DNA of 64,000 bases from Stenocarpella maydis (taxonomy: Eukaryota > Ascomycota > Sordariomycetes > Diaporthales > Diaporthaceae), in the NCBI GenBank assembly GCA_002270565.1, contig NQMI01000102.1, positions 1 through 64,000 of the forward strand. The letters run 5' to 3'. Shown one piece after another: positions 10,634 through 22,732 of this stretch. The position numbers and the translations under genes were made by a program. The first letter of the stretch is position 1; each line of letters starts with the position of its first letter. The notes below the pieces were generated by a model. The model was not told where the DNA came from. It searched no databases and worked only from the letters and a program-made list of their open reading frames with translations.

Positions 10634-11143
10634 CCTTCCATCCTGTTAATCTGCAGGAGCTCCTCCCTATTTCCTACTGCTAGAGTTCTTCCCTGCTTCC
10701 CTAAAGCATTCTTAAGAAACTATTTGGTAGCCTCCTTATTGCTATAGTGAGTGGTATAGCTATTATTAAAGTAAGTTATCTAACTAAGCAATACATATGC
10801 CTTTCTGGGGTTCTGGGGATTCTTCATTAGTAGGATAGGCTACTATTATGCCTTATCTTTCCAATATTTCTTACACTAAGATTTAGTGCATTATAAGAAG
10901 TATAGACTATTATAGAGGTCTTCCTTATTAGGGTCATAGAAGTTATTCTTTATTTGGGTCTTAATTTGGGTATACCTGATATTAGTTATATTTTTATTTA
11001 TAATTAATTTATTTTAAGTTCTATTGTGGTTTGGACCTGGGTGGTCCTTGCGTATTGTGAGTGGCTATACTAGCTTGATAGGTAGCTTTATTAGCCTGTT
11101 GGGTTCCTTTAGATACTAACTTTTAGTTTTTATTTTTCTTTAG
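10634..11143. other. AT-rich decayed transposon DNA
   Basis: No supported gene. The frame at 10529-10747 spans the R1 end and is not coding-like. Sequence is TpA-rich with scattered stops in all frames. Confidence 0.4.
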
Positions 11144-11340
11144 TGAAAACGGGCCCAGAGGGGAGAGCGAGAGGACAAAACCTCCACACACACAAAAAGG
11201 CACACGTTCTGCTAGAGCCCTGATCAAGCAACCACCCCAAGAGGAGCATAGAAGGCAAGAAGAGGAGCCCCTAACGCGATAGGAGAGTTATAAGGGGAAT
11301 AAAGGGTGTTAAAAAGGAGAGGCAGAAAAAGAGGGCATAA
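11144..11340 (+). repeat. 200-bp terminal direct repeat, left copy
   Basis: Starts TGAAAACGGGCCCAGAGGGG and ends near GAGAGGGCATAAG. A close direct copy lies at 20123-20323 in the same orientation, about 9 kb away. Both are GC-rich islands in AT-rich DNA. TG at the start and CA-like sequence at the end make LTRs plausible, though no target-site duplication is visible. Confidence 0.65.
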
Positions 11341-14300
11341 GAAAAGTTTTATTATATGTATATATTAGACAGATATAAATTCATAGGGTATAAAAAGATT
11401 AATTCTCTAGGACTAGAAATTTCTTAAAAGTAATATAGGAAGGCCCCTTCTTATAGCCTTAAAGGGAGGGGGGGATGCTAAGGCTGGTTCTGGATTCCAA
11501 AATATATACGTTCCCCTAGACCCTGAAATATACCCCTCTCTAAACCATTATAAAGAATAAGTAATAATCCGCCCGAAACAATTAAAATTACTTTCCTCCT
11601 TTAATTAGATAAGCTACCTGAATTCAGCTCTATTAAACCCTTTATAGCTCTTAATTCCTAGCCCGCTCATTCCTACTCTCATTTTACTATAACACACTTA
11701 GTTTACAATCCTTCTTCTCTTATTTAGCTGCCTTTTTATAAGCCCAGGATTAATAGCTATTACTAATCGCTAACATAGGAACCCAGCAATTTACTTCCTC
11801 AATCCCTACCTACTTGCTTGCATTCCAGTTATACTCCTAAATCATTATAATTCTTATTATAGCGGGTGATGGGCGATATAGTAGCAGTATAGCCGAAATA
11901 GAGGATAGAGATAATGATAAAGACCTTAAGATACCTAATCGCTTAGGGGTCATCCTACCTATATTTATATTTCCTCCTAGGGATATATTTTTGATGCTTG
12001 CCTCTAATATCTGCTGTAAGAGAAGTTTAATAGGGTTACCCTGTGGCGTTTTGGCCCTACTCTAATTAGGCATCTGTGGAGTAGTTCTTGCTTTACTTGG
12101 TATCCCAAGATTATCTTCTCCATATATCCATGCCCTATCTGCCTAAGGCAGAGGCTTAGGTGTCTTGGATGGGTCCTTATAAAGTTTAAGCCTAGATATT
12201 ATGATTAGATCCTTTACGACTACACTAGGTATCTTAGATATTAGGATAGGTGGCTGGTTCTTCAAGCTATTAGGGGTAACGGGAGTTTTGCTTAACCTAG
12301 AAGTCTGAATATTAATAGGCCTTAAAAGATTAGCCTTATTAAATCTTGCTATAAGAAAGCCTAGTAGATTTTATTCTAATTCTAATCTTATACCAAGTAT
12401 AGTATAATACTTGGTTTTTTCCTTATTTATCCCTAAGATATTAGCTTAAGAGTATATAATATTCTTTCCTACTATAAGCCTCTTATACTTATTATAGCTA
12501 ATAACTGGAGTATTTTGGATGCCCCTAATTAGATGCCTGGATCTATTAATTTCCAATTAGATAGTAAAACCCCAGATAAGAGCTAAGGCTTTCTTAGTAG
12601 GTAAGCTAGGAGGGGCGGATTTAAGCAGCCTAGTTTTAATCTAGTCTTTAAACTCCTAGCTATTCTTTTTATAATTCTCCTAAAAGAAAAAGGCAATATA
12701 GGTGGCTATAAGGAGTCTATAGGTAGTTAATCCTAGCTATAGCGTGACCTTTACTTGGATCGCCATACATACCTATTTTGAGAATCCTTCAGGTAGCCTA
12801 AGGGTAAGGAAGTATGTAATATAGTTCCTTATATAGGGGTATATCCTATTATAAGTTCTCTAATTAGGATAAGTGTTGATTATACTGAGTTATTTGGTAT
12901 CTCTATTAAAAATGCTTAATACCTAATGGCCTGAGGTATATATAACTTAAATAATAAACCTCTAGCTGTCCTTTAGTAAGTAGTATCTTTATAATCTAGG
13001 GGGTTCTTTATTAATATTATAGATTATAAGCACTATAAAGACTAGGTTGCTAAAATCAATTAGCTGCTAATTAATAAGCCCTAGAATATAATTAGTATAT
13101 AGGCATGCCTCTTGAGCTAGGAGACCTTCTGCATTATAAAGGGTTATAAGGAAGTTGCCATAATGAGTGTCAAACAGGTTCTTCTGCCTAGGGGGGTCTC
13201 TAAACTAAGGATAGGGATTAATGCTCTTGAAATATATATCCACCACTCGCTATATATGATTACTATGCCCCTATTTTTGGTTCTAAAAGAACGGCAGTTG
13301 CACTAAAAGGTCTGATATATTAAAAACTTAAAAGAGTGCTAACCCATTATCAAGGATTCTGATTTTAAACGGGTCTTTTATTAGGTCTATACTAGCTCTA
13401 CAATCCCAATTTCCTTAATTACAGACATTACATAGGTTGGGAAATCTTAGCTACTATATAGGGTTAATATTATTAAAATTTATAATAAAGGGCAACACTA
13501 AAAGTCATGCTTTAAGGCTAACCTAATCAGAAGGGTCTGGGTACTTAATAATAGGCATAGGGGCGTTAGGATCGTTCATAGGGCTGACCTAGCCTTTTAA
13601 ACTATTAATAGCTGTGAACTAGATCAACAGGGATCCCTTCTTCTTTTCCTCACCTTTCTTTATCATTTGCTAGCTTAAGGAAGACATCTTTCTAATCAGT
13701 TGGACCGGGAAAAAGGGTGCTAAGGTAAGGAGAAATTAGGTAATGGAGGGGAGGTAATAAGTTTTAAGGGTAGAGGTTAATAATTGCAGCAGCTTTTAAG
13801 TCTTAATAATGCAAGTTATACTATACTAATTAGAGATTAGCTGAGGTATGGTAGTTATAGAAGAAGTAGTTGGGTTAGAGGTTATAGTAGAAAGGTGGGC
13901 TTTTATTAGAAGGGGAGCCTTAAGATGGGTGAATTACTTAAGCTAGTAAATCACTTAACTTCCTTCCCTTTTCTATTAGGTAGCAACCTTTACTACTTTA
14001 AATACTTCTAATAAGAGCTCCCCTCTTTAACTTTTTATATTTAAAGTTACTTTTCCCCTATTAATCCTTTTCTTTAACTTCCCCCTAATAGCATTATCAA
14101 CTATTAATCATTAATCTCATTATTAAACCATTAAGCCTCTTTAATTAGATAAGCTTTACTATTATTATATCTTCTCTTCCTTAATTAAGCCAAGAAGAGA
14201 AGGGAAAGGGTAAGGAGTAATTGCCTCCTGTTGTTGGAGTCTTCGAAATATATAATCCTCCTCCTATTTATAAAGAGGGTATCTATACTTATTTCCAGCT

Positions 14301-15210
14301 AAATGCAATCCTTTTATAAAACTAGGTCTATAAATTACTGCTTTATAAGGCCTTTGCAATAAATATTAAGATATATAACCTTAAGGGTAGAGGCAAGGGT
14401 CTTTATATCCTATAGACCCTCTCCTTAATATACAAATCTAAGCTGCTTAAACTATTCTTTCCCTTTCTAAAAGCCCTAGAGGCTTGCAAGTACCTATAGT
14501 CTCGCCTTAGCACTCTGATTAAAGGAGGTCCGAATGATGTTTTTATTGAGCACACAAATGGTGGCCCTTATAAGAAGTACATATCTTAACTGTGCCAGGG
14601 GAATGACCTTCATTAGGGCCCGGCTCTCCTTATTGCCTTCTTTGGTTGTTATAATGCAAACCTGTGTGACTATTGCATGCAGCGGATAGGGGCCAACTGC
14701 AACCAAACAACTCTCTAAGGCATCATCCCCGTTATAATCCCTTTCTTTAAGTGCTGATTGCTCTAAGGATTTCAAGATAATGCTTACGCTAATTATGTTT
14801 ACTATATTAAGGGTTACCTTTACGATTTTAAGATGCTAAAGATTTCCAAGAGTAGTTATAACTATATTATTAATGTGCATCCTAATCTGATTAACAAGCC
14901 TTTAAATATGCCTCTTTTAGAGCTCTTGCTAGGTAAGTATACTAAGGCAGCTATTAAGATAGGATATGAGGAAACTTGTGTGGATGCTATAGGCGAGATC
15001 ACCAGATGTATGCCCAGGAAGTTTAAGTACAAGCCTATAGATCTCTAGTTATAGTTATAAGGTAATTAGAAGGGTTAGGTAAGGCTGGGGTAGATCCAGT
15101 TTTTCAGGTTGCTAATACTTCTTTTAGCAGTAAATTAAGAACTAATGATTTTTATCTTATATGTGGTCCCAAGAGAAGTATACTTATCTAATTAGAAACA
15201 TAATATTATC

Positions 15211-15302
15211 TTAACTTTTTATATCTTAACTTTTTATATCTTAACTTTTTATATCTTAACTTTTTATATCTTAACTTTTTTATATCTTAACTTTTTTATA
15301 TC
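15211..15302. repeat. tandem repeat, 6 units of 15-16 bp
   Basis: Six head-to-tail copies of TTAACTTTTTATATC. The first four are 15 bp; the last two have one extra T. It lies in decayed transposon DNA just after the 14833-15048 open frame. Confidence 0.9.
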
Positions 15303-16889
15303 TTATTCTAGAATATATATTTTTTTAGCTTGAGGTTATTAGGGTTAATAAGTAGAATATCTATATATAGCATTATTCTTTAAGTCTGATTAGCTGAATC
15401 TAATAAGTCTGAATTATATAAGCTATCTATATCTAAGCATACTTGCGCTTAGGGGACTATCTAGCTAGGAAGAGATTAGTCTTAGTACTAATTATTATTA
15501 TCCTAATTAGGGGTAGTAGGATGGAGTGTATTATCTAGTGTGTTTGGGAAGATGTTGTATCTAGCTACCTCTGATAGCTTCCTCCTGGTTTATTAACTTT
15601 TAGGAGGGTTATCCTCCTAAAGAAAAGGCACTATTAGCTCCCAAATTCCCCTCTTATAGATGAATTTCTTTAGGTGCATTAGGAGATAGGTTTTATTAAT
15701 AGGGATCTGCCCCCTTTTCTAGGTTCGGCTGGAATCGGGTTGCAGGTCTCTAGGGTGCACCTATCTTAATAGAAGACTGCTTTAGTAGTAGCTACCTAAA
15801 AGGGCATCTGGTTCCTCCTCCCTAGCCCACATATTACTTGCGACCTATTAAGAGTAATATATGCAAAAAGAAACCCCCTTAATTACTTAAAAGTCAAATT
15901 TATATTTAAAAAGAAAGGCATTCTTAAAAGGATATTATAGGTTGTATTATATATTTAATTATCTATAATGAAGAAAATAGCCCTTATCTTATTATAGCTA
16001 ATATATACTTACTCCTTAGTTACTCTAGTTAGTGCAAATAATGCTTTATTATAAATTATAGAGTTTATATCTTAGAGTAAAGTATAGGATAACTTATTCT
16101 GGTAGTAATAGGATAAAGGAAAAAGATTTATTTTAGTACTTATATTTAGTAAGGTTAGGAAGATCTTATGGCTCTCTAAAGTAATTCTAATATTTAAGTA
16201 GGTAGATCTATAGCAACTACAGTTTACTACATCAGCAGTTTAAAACGATATTAAATTTACCTTATACCTAATGATATATATCTAATTAGAGCTTAAGTAT
16301 TACTTATGTTTAATTTTGGATGAAGCAGAGATTATACTGAGTCCTGGACCTATAGCTTGAGGTATATCTCTATCTAGGATTGGCTTGAAAGGCTACTCAT
16401 TAAGAGAGGTATTGTCCCTGTGAGTAAGGAGCTTTCTGATTAGAATAGCATTAGTCTCGCTAAGCGTGAGAATATCTAAAATTAGCATTTTAATCAAGGT
16501 AGTAAGGATGGTGTTTATAGCTTTAGCTTTAGGGGTCTGGGGGATCAGGGGTCCTTATTTAGGCTTAGCTTTGGTTGATTTTTTGGTCTTGCTCGGACCA
16601 ATTGGATTACCCTTTGTTTTACTTTTCCTGTCTCTAGTTATGGTAGAAGTCTCTTGCTGCATTTCTGGCACTACCTCCTCTTTGTTAGAAATTATCTGTG
16701 ATCTTGGGTTGGAGTTAACAACTAGTTCTAAGTCTAGCCTAGTATTAAATATTATATTATTAATATCTTAATTAGGGTTACCTCTATTCGTTCTCTTCCT
16801 TTTGATAGCATTTATAGTAATTAAGGGCACTAAAGTTTCTATATATTGGGTTTTATTACTAATAAATACTGGTTTGGGTCCAGAAATTG

Positions 16890-17140
16890 ATATTATAGAG
16901 AGGGAATTCACTTTAGTTCCTAGATTAGGGTTCTAAATCTTCTTTAGTTCCCTAAGAGATATATTGCCCTTAAGTTTAGGGTGGTTAGTAATTAGAGACT
17001 AATATCTCTAAATGCNATATTATAGAGAGGGAATTCACTTTAATTCCTAGATTAGGGTCCTAAATCTTCTTTAGTTCCCTAAGAAATATATTGCCCTTAA
17101 GTTTAGGGCAGTTGGTAATTAGAGACTAATATCTCTAAAT
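16890..17140. repeat. tandem duplication of 124 bp with one N at the junction
   Basis: 16890-17013 and 17017-17140 are near-identical, differing at a few C/T and A/G positions, and are separated by TGC plus a single N at 17016. The lone N suggests two contigs or reads were joined here, so the duplication could be an assembly artefact. Confidence 0.85.
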
Positions 17141-20122
17141 ATAAGGTAAGTCTATCCTTCCTTTTAAAAGCAAAAATTCCAGATAGCCTTTAGTAAACTT
17201 CTTAATGCTATAATGTTTTATATTCCTATAGAAAGCTAGGGCTGCAGGATTAAGCTAGTTAGACCTGCCTTTGCAGATGTCCTCTTAAGAGCTAAGGAAT
17301 ACTAAGTTGCTTTCCTACCTAGGAGACTAGACTAGGCTGAGCTTGATGAGTTCTAGCAATTTGGAGCATTAGTAGGCCCTATGATTAAAGGAAGTACTAT
17401 ATCTATAGCACTTTCTAAACTTGCCATTCTATTAATAGGCCAGCTTAAATATATTCTACCTATAGTCTTTAGAGTGTCCATTAGTAAAACTATCCTCCTA
17501 ATTATAATTAGCTTTTAGTGAATTTAATGATGTAATTATACTAGGGCTATTAAGTCCTAAGCAAGCCCAGCTTTAATTATAGCTAAGCACCCTGTTGATA
17601 TATACTTGATTTGTATTAAGTTTATTTAATATAGGCTGCAGGCTTTCTGTAAGGTTATTCTTGGTTATAAACTTAATCTCTATTTAGGTAAACTTATGGG
17701 CTAAGTTATTTACTAAAGAGTCTTTATTAAACTAGATATTCTTTTAGATAATCTTGTATCCCGGCTAATTAGAGTGAGAGGGGGTTTGTACTAATGATTC
17801 TGTAGTCCTTAGGGCAGATCGAGGCTATAGGTGAGGTATCTTTATAAGCTAAATAGGAGGGGGATGGTGAGTTGCAAGACTAGCCCCTCTTATGTCATTA
17901 TGCTTGTCCTGATAGGAGTACTTTAGTTCCTTATTGATTAGAGAAAGGAGTTCTATCTTAAAAGTTCTTTAGTTATAGGTTCTAGCCTCTTTATTGGATA
18001 TGCTTCTAGTGGCTAATATCTTCTTTAGGGTTGATAGCAAGATTTGATAGAACGGCCAGGTTGGTAAGATCAGACTGTTATTAGTAGAATCTAGTATCTG
18101 GTTGTAAGTTATAATCCAGTGCTTCCAGGCTTCTAGATCTTTAGTAGGGTAATTCCTCCGGATAGTATTAATTACCTCAGATGGATTAGCATGAGAGGTA
18201 GCATTATAGATTTAGTAGTAGGCTATTAGCTGGCCCTTCTAACCAACCCAATTATGCTCTCCTATAGTGATCATATGAACATTATTGATTAGGCTTGAGG
18301 TAGTATAAACCTGGAGGAATAAGCTAAGTACCTGATCTAATGGATACTGGAACTGGTTAGTAATGGTCTCTACTAAATTAATAACTTTAATAATATTAGT
18401 TTTATTAAATTGCGGATTTAATTAAAGTATAAATAGCAAGGCCTAAAGGGCAGTATTTCTAAAGGGTATTAAAGGTATAATAGGCTAAGAAGCTGCCTGA
18501 ATAGGTGGTATAGGAGTATAACGCTCCTAATTAGAGGTTTTAGATGGGGTGGGGGCAGGTTTTTAAGGAGACTGGCGTTCTTAAGGTGGACCTTTCTTTA
18601 ATGAGAGCCCTCTTACCTTATTTATATCCTGCTTTCTTCCCCTAAAGGGAGAACCTTTAGTAGATGGGGGAGCAGAATGAATATCTTTTATTAGGTAAAT
18701 AGAGGATATGGGTCCTAATTAGTCTCTTGTGGTAATAATAGAGGTAAATGTTTCTCTCCACCTTTACATTTTTAGGAGAGGGCCTAGTATAAGTACTATC
18801 TAAAGGTATTAAATGTTTCTCTTTATTAGGGGTCTTGGGAGAAGGCAAAAGCATAAGTACTGTTTAGGGTCTGCTAAGATATATATAGGAGTGAATAGGT
18901 TTTAATTAGTCTCTTATGGTAATAGTAAAGTTAAATATTTCTCTATATTAGAGCTGCTTTCTGAAGAGGCGAGATATAAGTGCTATTTAAGGGTATTAAA
19001 TGTTTCTCTTTACTAAGCATGTCTAGAAGAAGTAAAGGTATTAAGTGCTATTTGAAATTTGCTAAGATATATATAGGAATAACTAGGTATAATTAGAGTA
19101 AATAGTATTAGTATAGAAGGTTACATTAAATACTATGAAGTCTTGCTATAGTAGCAGGCAGGAGCTACTCAACTATAAGCAACTAGAGGAGAGGACAACA
19201 TAAATATTCAGAATACCCTCATGCTGCTAATACCAGCCATCCTGACCGTAGGGGGTGCTAATAATAGCGGAAGCTCTAAGCTTACCAATCAGAAGGATAG
19301 CGGTCGGTAGGGCAGGAACCTCTTTAACTCCCTATAGAAGTATGTAATATCTAGTACTGCTATCGCCCAACCTAATATCATATGATATTAGATGATATCT
19401 CAGATATAGTGTTTAATAGGGTAACCAAATGTTATAATGATAACTCGAAAGGGAAAACTAAAGAGGGGCCTAATTGGTTAAACCAGGGCTTTATTATACC
19501 TAGTTTACCTATATTAGGGAATTAGCATGCTGAACCTTTAGGTGCTATATCTAAGGGCAAGAGAGTTTCAAGTAATATAGGCAGTTGGAATCCACCAAAC
19601 CTTCTTAATACTAATCCTTTATATCCCTTCCAAGGAAATAAGCCTTAATTAGATGCCATTAAATTCAATCGGAATGAATTTCTAAAGCCTAAGGATATAA
19701 ATCCCTTAATAGCTTTTTCAGGAATGTGTGGCTAGGCCAGAGGTTCCATACTTTACTACTGAATTAGGTATACCGGGAGGGGGTTTAAGATATAGCTGAG
19801 GTAATGGAGTCAGCTTGGTACAGAGATCAGACCAGCCTCGCATATACCTGCTCCTATCGCCACTGGGTCAACTATGGGCGACTCAGGAGGGTAAATCTGG
19901 CCTTTATATAATAGCAAAATCCTCTATCAAGAGCGAGAGGGCGCTATAGCTCTAATTAGAATCAAATGGTATTAGAAGTATAGAGATTCACTCCCCTAAA
20001 GTAGCCGATAACCTTATAAATAAAATAGGGAATCTAGGCCCAAAAGCTAAGGAACTTCATAATGGCTGAAGAAACCTTATTAGCTGAAGAAACCTATGTT
20101 TGATTTATGGGGCAGATACTAG

Positions 20123-20323
20123 TGAAAACAGGCCCAGAGGGGGAGCGAGAGGATAAAACCTCCTTACACATAAAAAGGCACACGTTCTGCCAGAGCCCTG
20201 ATCAAGCAACCACCCCAAGAGGAGCGTGGAAGGCAAGAAGAGGAGCCCCTGATGCAATAGGAGAGTTATAAGGGGAATAAAGGGTGCCAAAAAGGAGAGG
20301 CAGAAAAAGAGGGCACAAGAAAT
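20123..20323 (+). repeat. 200-bp terminal direct repeat, right copy
   Basis: Direct copy of 11144-11340, differing by scattered mostly C/T and G/A changes. It is followed at 20324 by a single N that marks an assembly join, so its right flank is uncertain. Confidence 0.65.
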
Positions 20324-20329
20324 NCTTAT

Positions 20330-22430
20330 TAATTTATACTTTTAAAATAATATATATATAACTTCTATAAGTTGCCTATAGGAACTAGTAGTCTATAATT
20401 AATTATTATTCCGTTATAGGTAATCATTATCTTTTCCTTATTCTTATTATTTATATGTTAAATATTGCTATTACTAGTTGCATTATTATTCCGTTTCTTT
20501 ATATTAGAGTAAGAGTTTCTTATCTAAGTGGATAAGGCATTTAGTGTACCTATATGCACATACTCTATTAAATCCTTATAGGCATCTAAGTAGTAGCTCC
20601 CTATTAAGTTTAATAATTATATAAGCCTTAGCTTTATTATAGGTAGCAATCTTCTAATGCCTAAGTTTAAAGTTCTTATAGGTTTTTATAATAGGTCTTA
20701 AGTAGAATCTTCTAAGAAAGAAAGATTAGCTAGCTTTCTCCTAAAAGTAAATATAATAAGCATGCTAAATGTATAAGAATTATAAGATCTTAGCATGCTT
20801 GGGGTGCTATAGCTAGAGATAGTCCTTATCTCCAGGTTTTCTAATAGGAGGCTGGTACAGTTCTCTTATAGCCTATGCAAGGGGTATACCTGTAATAGCA
20901 ATTCTAGTTATACTAATACTAGGAGCAGTAGGTTAGCACTTCCCTAGGTGCTTCTTAAGATTCTTATAAGGGTGTTTGCATCTATTAGCATTTAATATAG
21001 GGTTCTTATTGTTTTTTTAGGTATTATTTTTAGTGCTTAAGCAGTCTAAGTTACTATTATTTATTATTATATTATATAATGGTCCTTATCTTTCTATTAC
21101 TAAATATCTTTCTTATTAAGATTGTTTAAGGAATTATCTAGAGGCTTCTTTGTCTAAAATGTGCAGTAAGTACCTGTTATTAAACCAAGAGGTCCAACCA
21201 AGGGCTCTATACTTAGGGCTAGTATCCGCTACCTTCTTAGGAATAGTTAGTAGGTTATCTGGATCTTTAGGTTTACTTTTATTAGGGTGAATTAAATATT
21301 CTATATAGAGGTTACACTAATAAATATAAGGCGTCTTGCTTTTTAGATATACTAGGTATTCTTTATTAAGTAAATAGCTATATTATTTAAGCTATTCCTA
21401 GTATATAGTTATATTAATGTATTATTATTCCTCTAAGATAGGTTTCTATAATTATTTCCTAGGTTAGCAGTATTCCTTAGAGAATTATTTTAGCCTTCTG
21501 TAATTATAGTACTTCTAATTATTATTAGAGCATCATCATGCTGCATTAAGTTTTATAGGTTTTAGATGGTACTATAGGTGGTTCCATAATATTATTACCA
21601 ATTCCTATAGAAGTTGCCCTTATAGTAGTACTTCCTTTTATTATTAGGTTAGTATTAGGGCTTCTATTAGTTTCCAGGGTTCTTATACTATTGCCCCTAT
21701 TGCCAATTAAATAATCAGTTATTAATATATATAACTATAGGAATATACTTTATAAGTTCAGTAGATCTATCTGCCTTAGAAAGCTTATCTTTTATATCTT
21801 CTTTAAGTCCTTTATAGAATTAGCTTATAAGTACTTTATTACCCTAACTAATAAAGGTAATAAGTTGCTTAAAGTAGGCAGTATATTTAGAAGCTAAGCC
21901 TTACTATCTGAATTATATAAGCTATTATGTAGTATTTTACTCTTTATTTGGGTTGCTAAAAGTATCTTTTAAGGCTTATTTAAAGTTATTATATTTCTTA
22001 GAGATAGCTTTAGTATTATTATTTCAACTCTTTTTATTATTCTCTAAGTAGTCGTTAAGAGTAAGTTTAAACTAAGTAAGAGCATTTTCCTTAGGCCTAA
22101 TATCTATTAAGATACTTTATTATAAAGTTTTGAACTAAAGCTTATAGTGCTAGAAGTAAGTATAGCATTAAGTAAGGAATCCCTAGGGGGTTCCCTTATC
22201 TGCCTTATAGGGGCCGGGCTTATCCATCTTATAAGCCTTGGCTTGTTAAACTATATAGAGATAGTTGATTTCCTATTGGATGGCTCCAATCTATAGGGCC
22301 ATTTCCTAGGCACTCATAATCTGGGCCTATTTATTATCAGAGGATATAGTTAACATTATATCTTTATACTACTTAATTAGTCATATATATCGGTATTTTA
22401 AATAAGAGTCATAAAAATATAACAATTATA
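20330..22430 (-). mobile_element. decayed gypsy gag region, minus orientation
   Basis: The minus strand repeats the order seen at 9247-10095: the block at 22170-22330 (around the ATCCCTAGGGGGTTCC sequence) is the reverse complement of 9300-9460 with many transition differences. Its LTR lies at 29589-29931, so the copia element at 22536-29588 separates LTR from gag. Reading frames are broken by many stops. The pol region is missing, being lost at or before the single-N join at 20324. Confidence 0.5.
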
Positions 22431-22535
22431 TGCAAATTTTCATACAGGTTTTAGTAGGGCCAACTATAGGTTTTGTAGTAACGCCGGTAAGAGGCACGCA
22501 TACGGTAACTGAGTTGGCAGTAATAAAACCCGATA

Positions 22536-22732
22536 TGTGGAAATAAGTAACTTAGGAGCGCACATGCAGTATGGGGACGAGGGGCTTAGTCAGCCCCTAG
22601 GTACCGCAGAAGGCACCACTTAAGACCCCATAACTGTGAGTGCATCTCCCTTGTTTTAGAACCTAGATAGATTATTGAATAATAGAACTAGTTTGATAAC
22701 CACTGTATGTATGTATTAATAGCCATATGGCA
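22536..22732 (+). repeat. copia element, left LTR
   Basis: Begins TGTGGAAATAAG and ends CATATGGCA. It shares a conserved core (GTTTTAGAACCTAGATAGAT, then TAGTTTGATAACCACTGTAT) with the right LTR at 29398-29588. TG...CA ends fit an LTR. The pair differs at many transition sites, as expected after RIP and ageing. Confidence 0.75.

Larger units (their letters stand above)
11341..20122. mobile_element. interior of a 9-kb repeat-bounded element, class unresolved (LINE-like hints)
   Basis: 8.8 kb of decayed DNA between two 200-bp direct repeats. On the minus strand, about 18800 to 16900 reads as a Lys/Asn/Thr-rich ORF1-like stretch with a Cys-containing region near 17350-17410. Around 16470-16380 an LSETNAILI segment resembles the start of a LINE apurinic endonuclease. 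Decayed minus-strand reading continues toward 12.5 kb. On the plus strand, 14230-15050 reads as a separate Cys-rich segment (FFGCYNANLCDYC). No reverse-transcriptase YxDD could be located. It may be a LINE captured between two LTR-like repeats, or a large LTR element. The class call is tentative. Confidence 0.35.

Noticed and set aside
15211..15302. Regularly spaced repeats resembling a CRISPR array
   Set aside because: Units are directly adjacent with no spacers, and the genome is fungal.
16466..16771. 101-aa hydrophobic plus-strand frame
   Set aside because: Hydrophobicity arises from the complement of a Lys-rich minus-strand element ORF; not a membrane protein gene.
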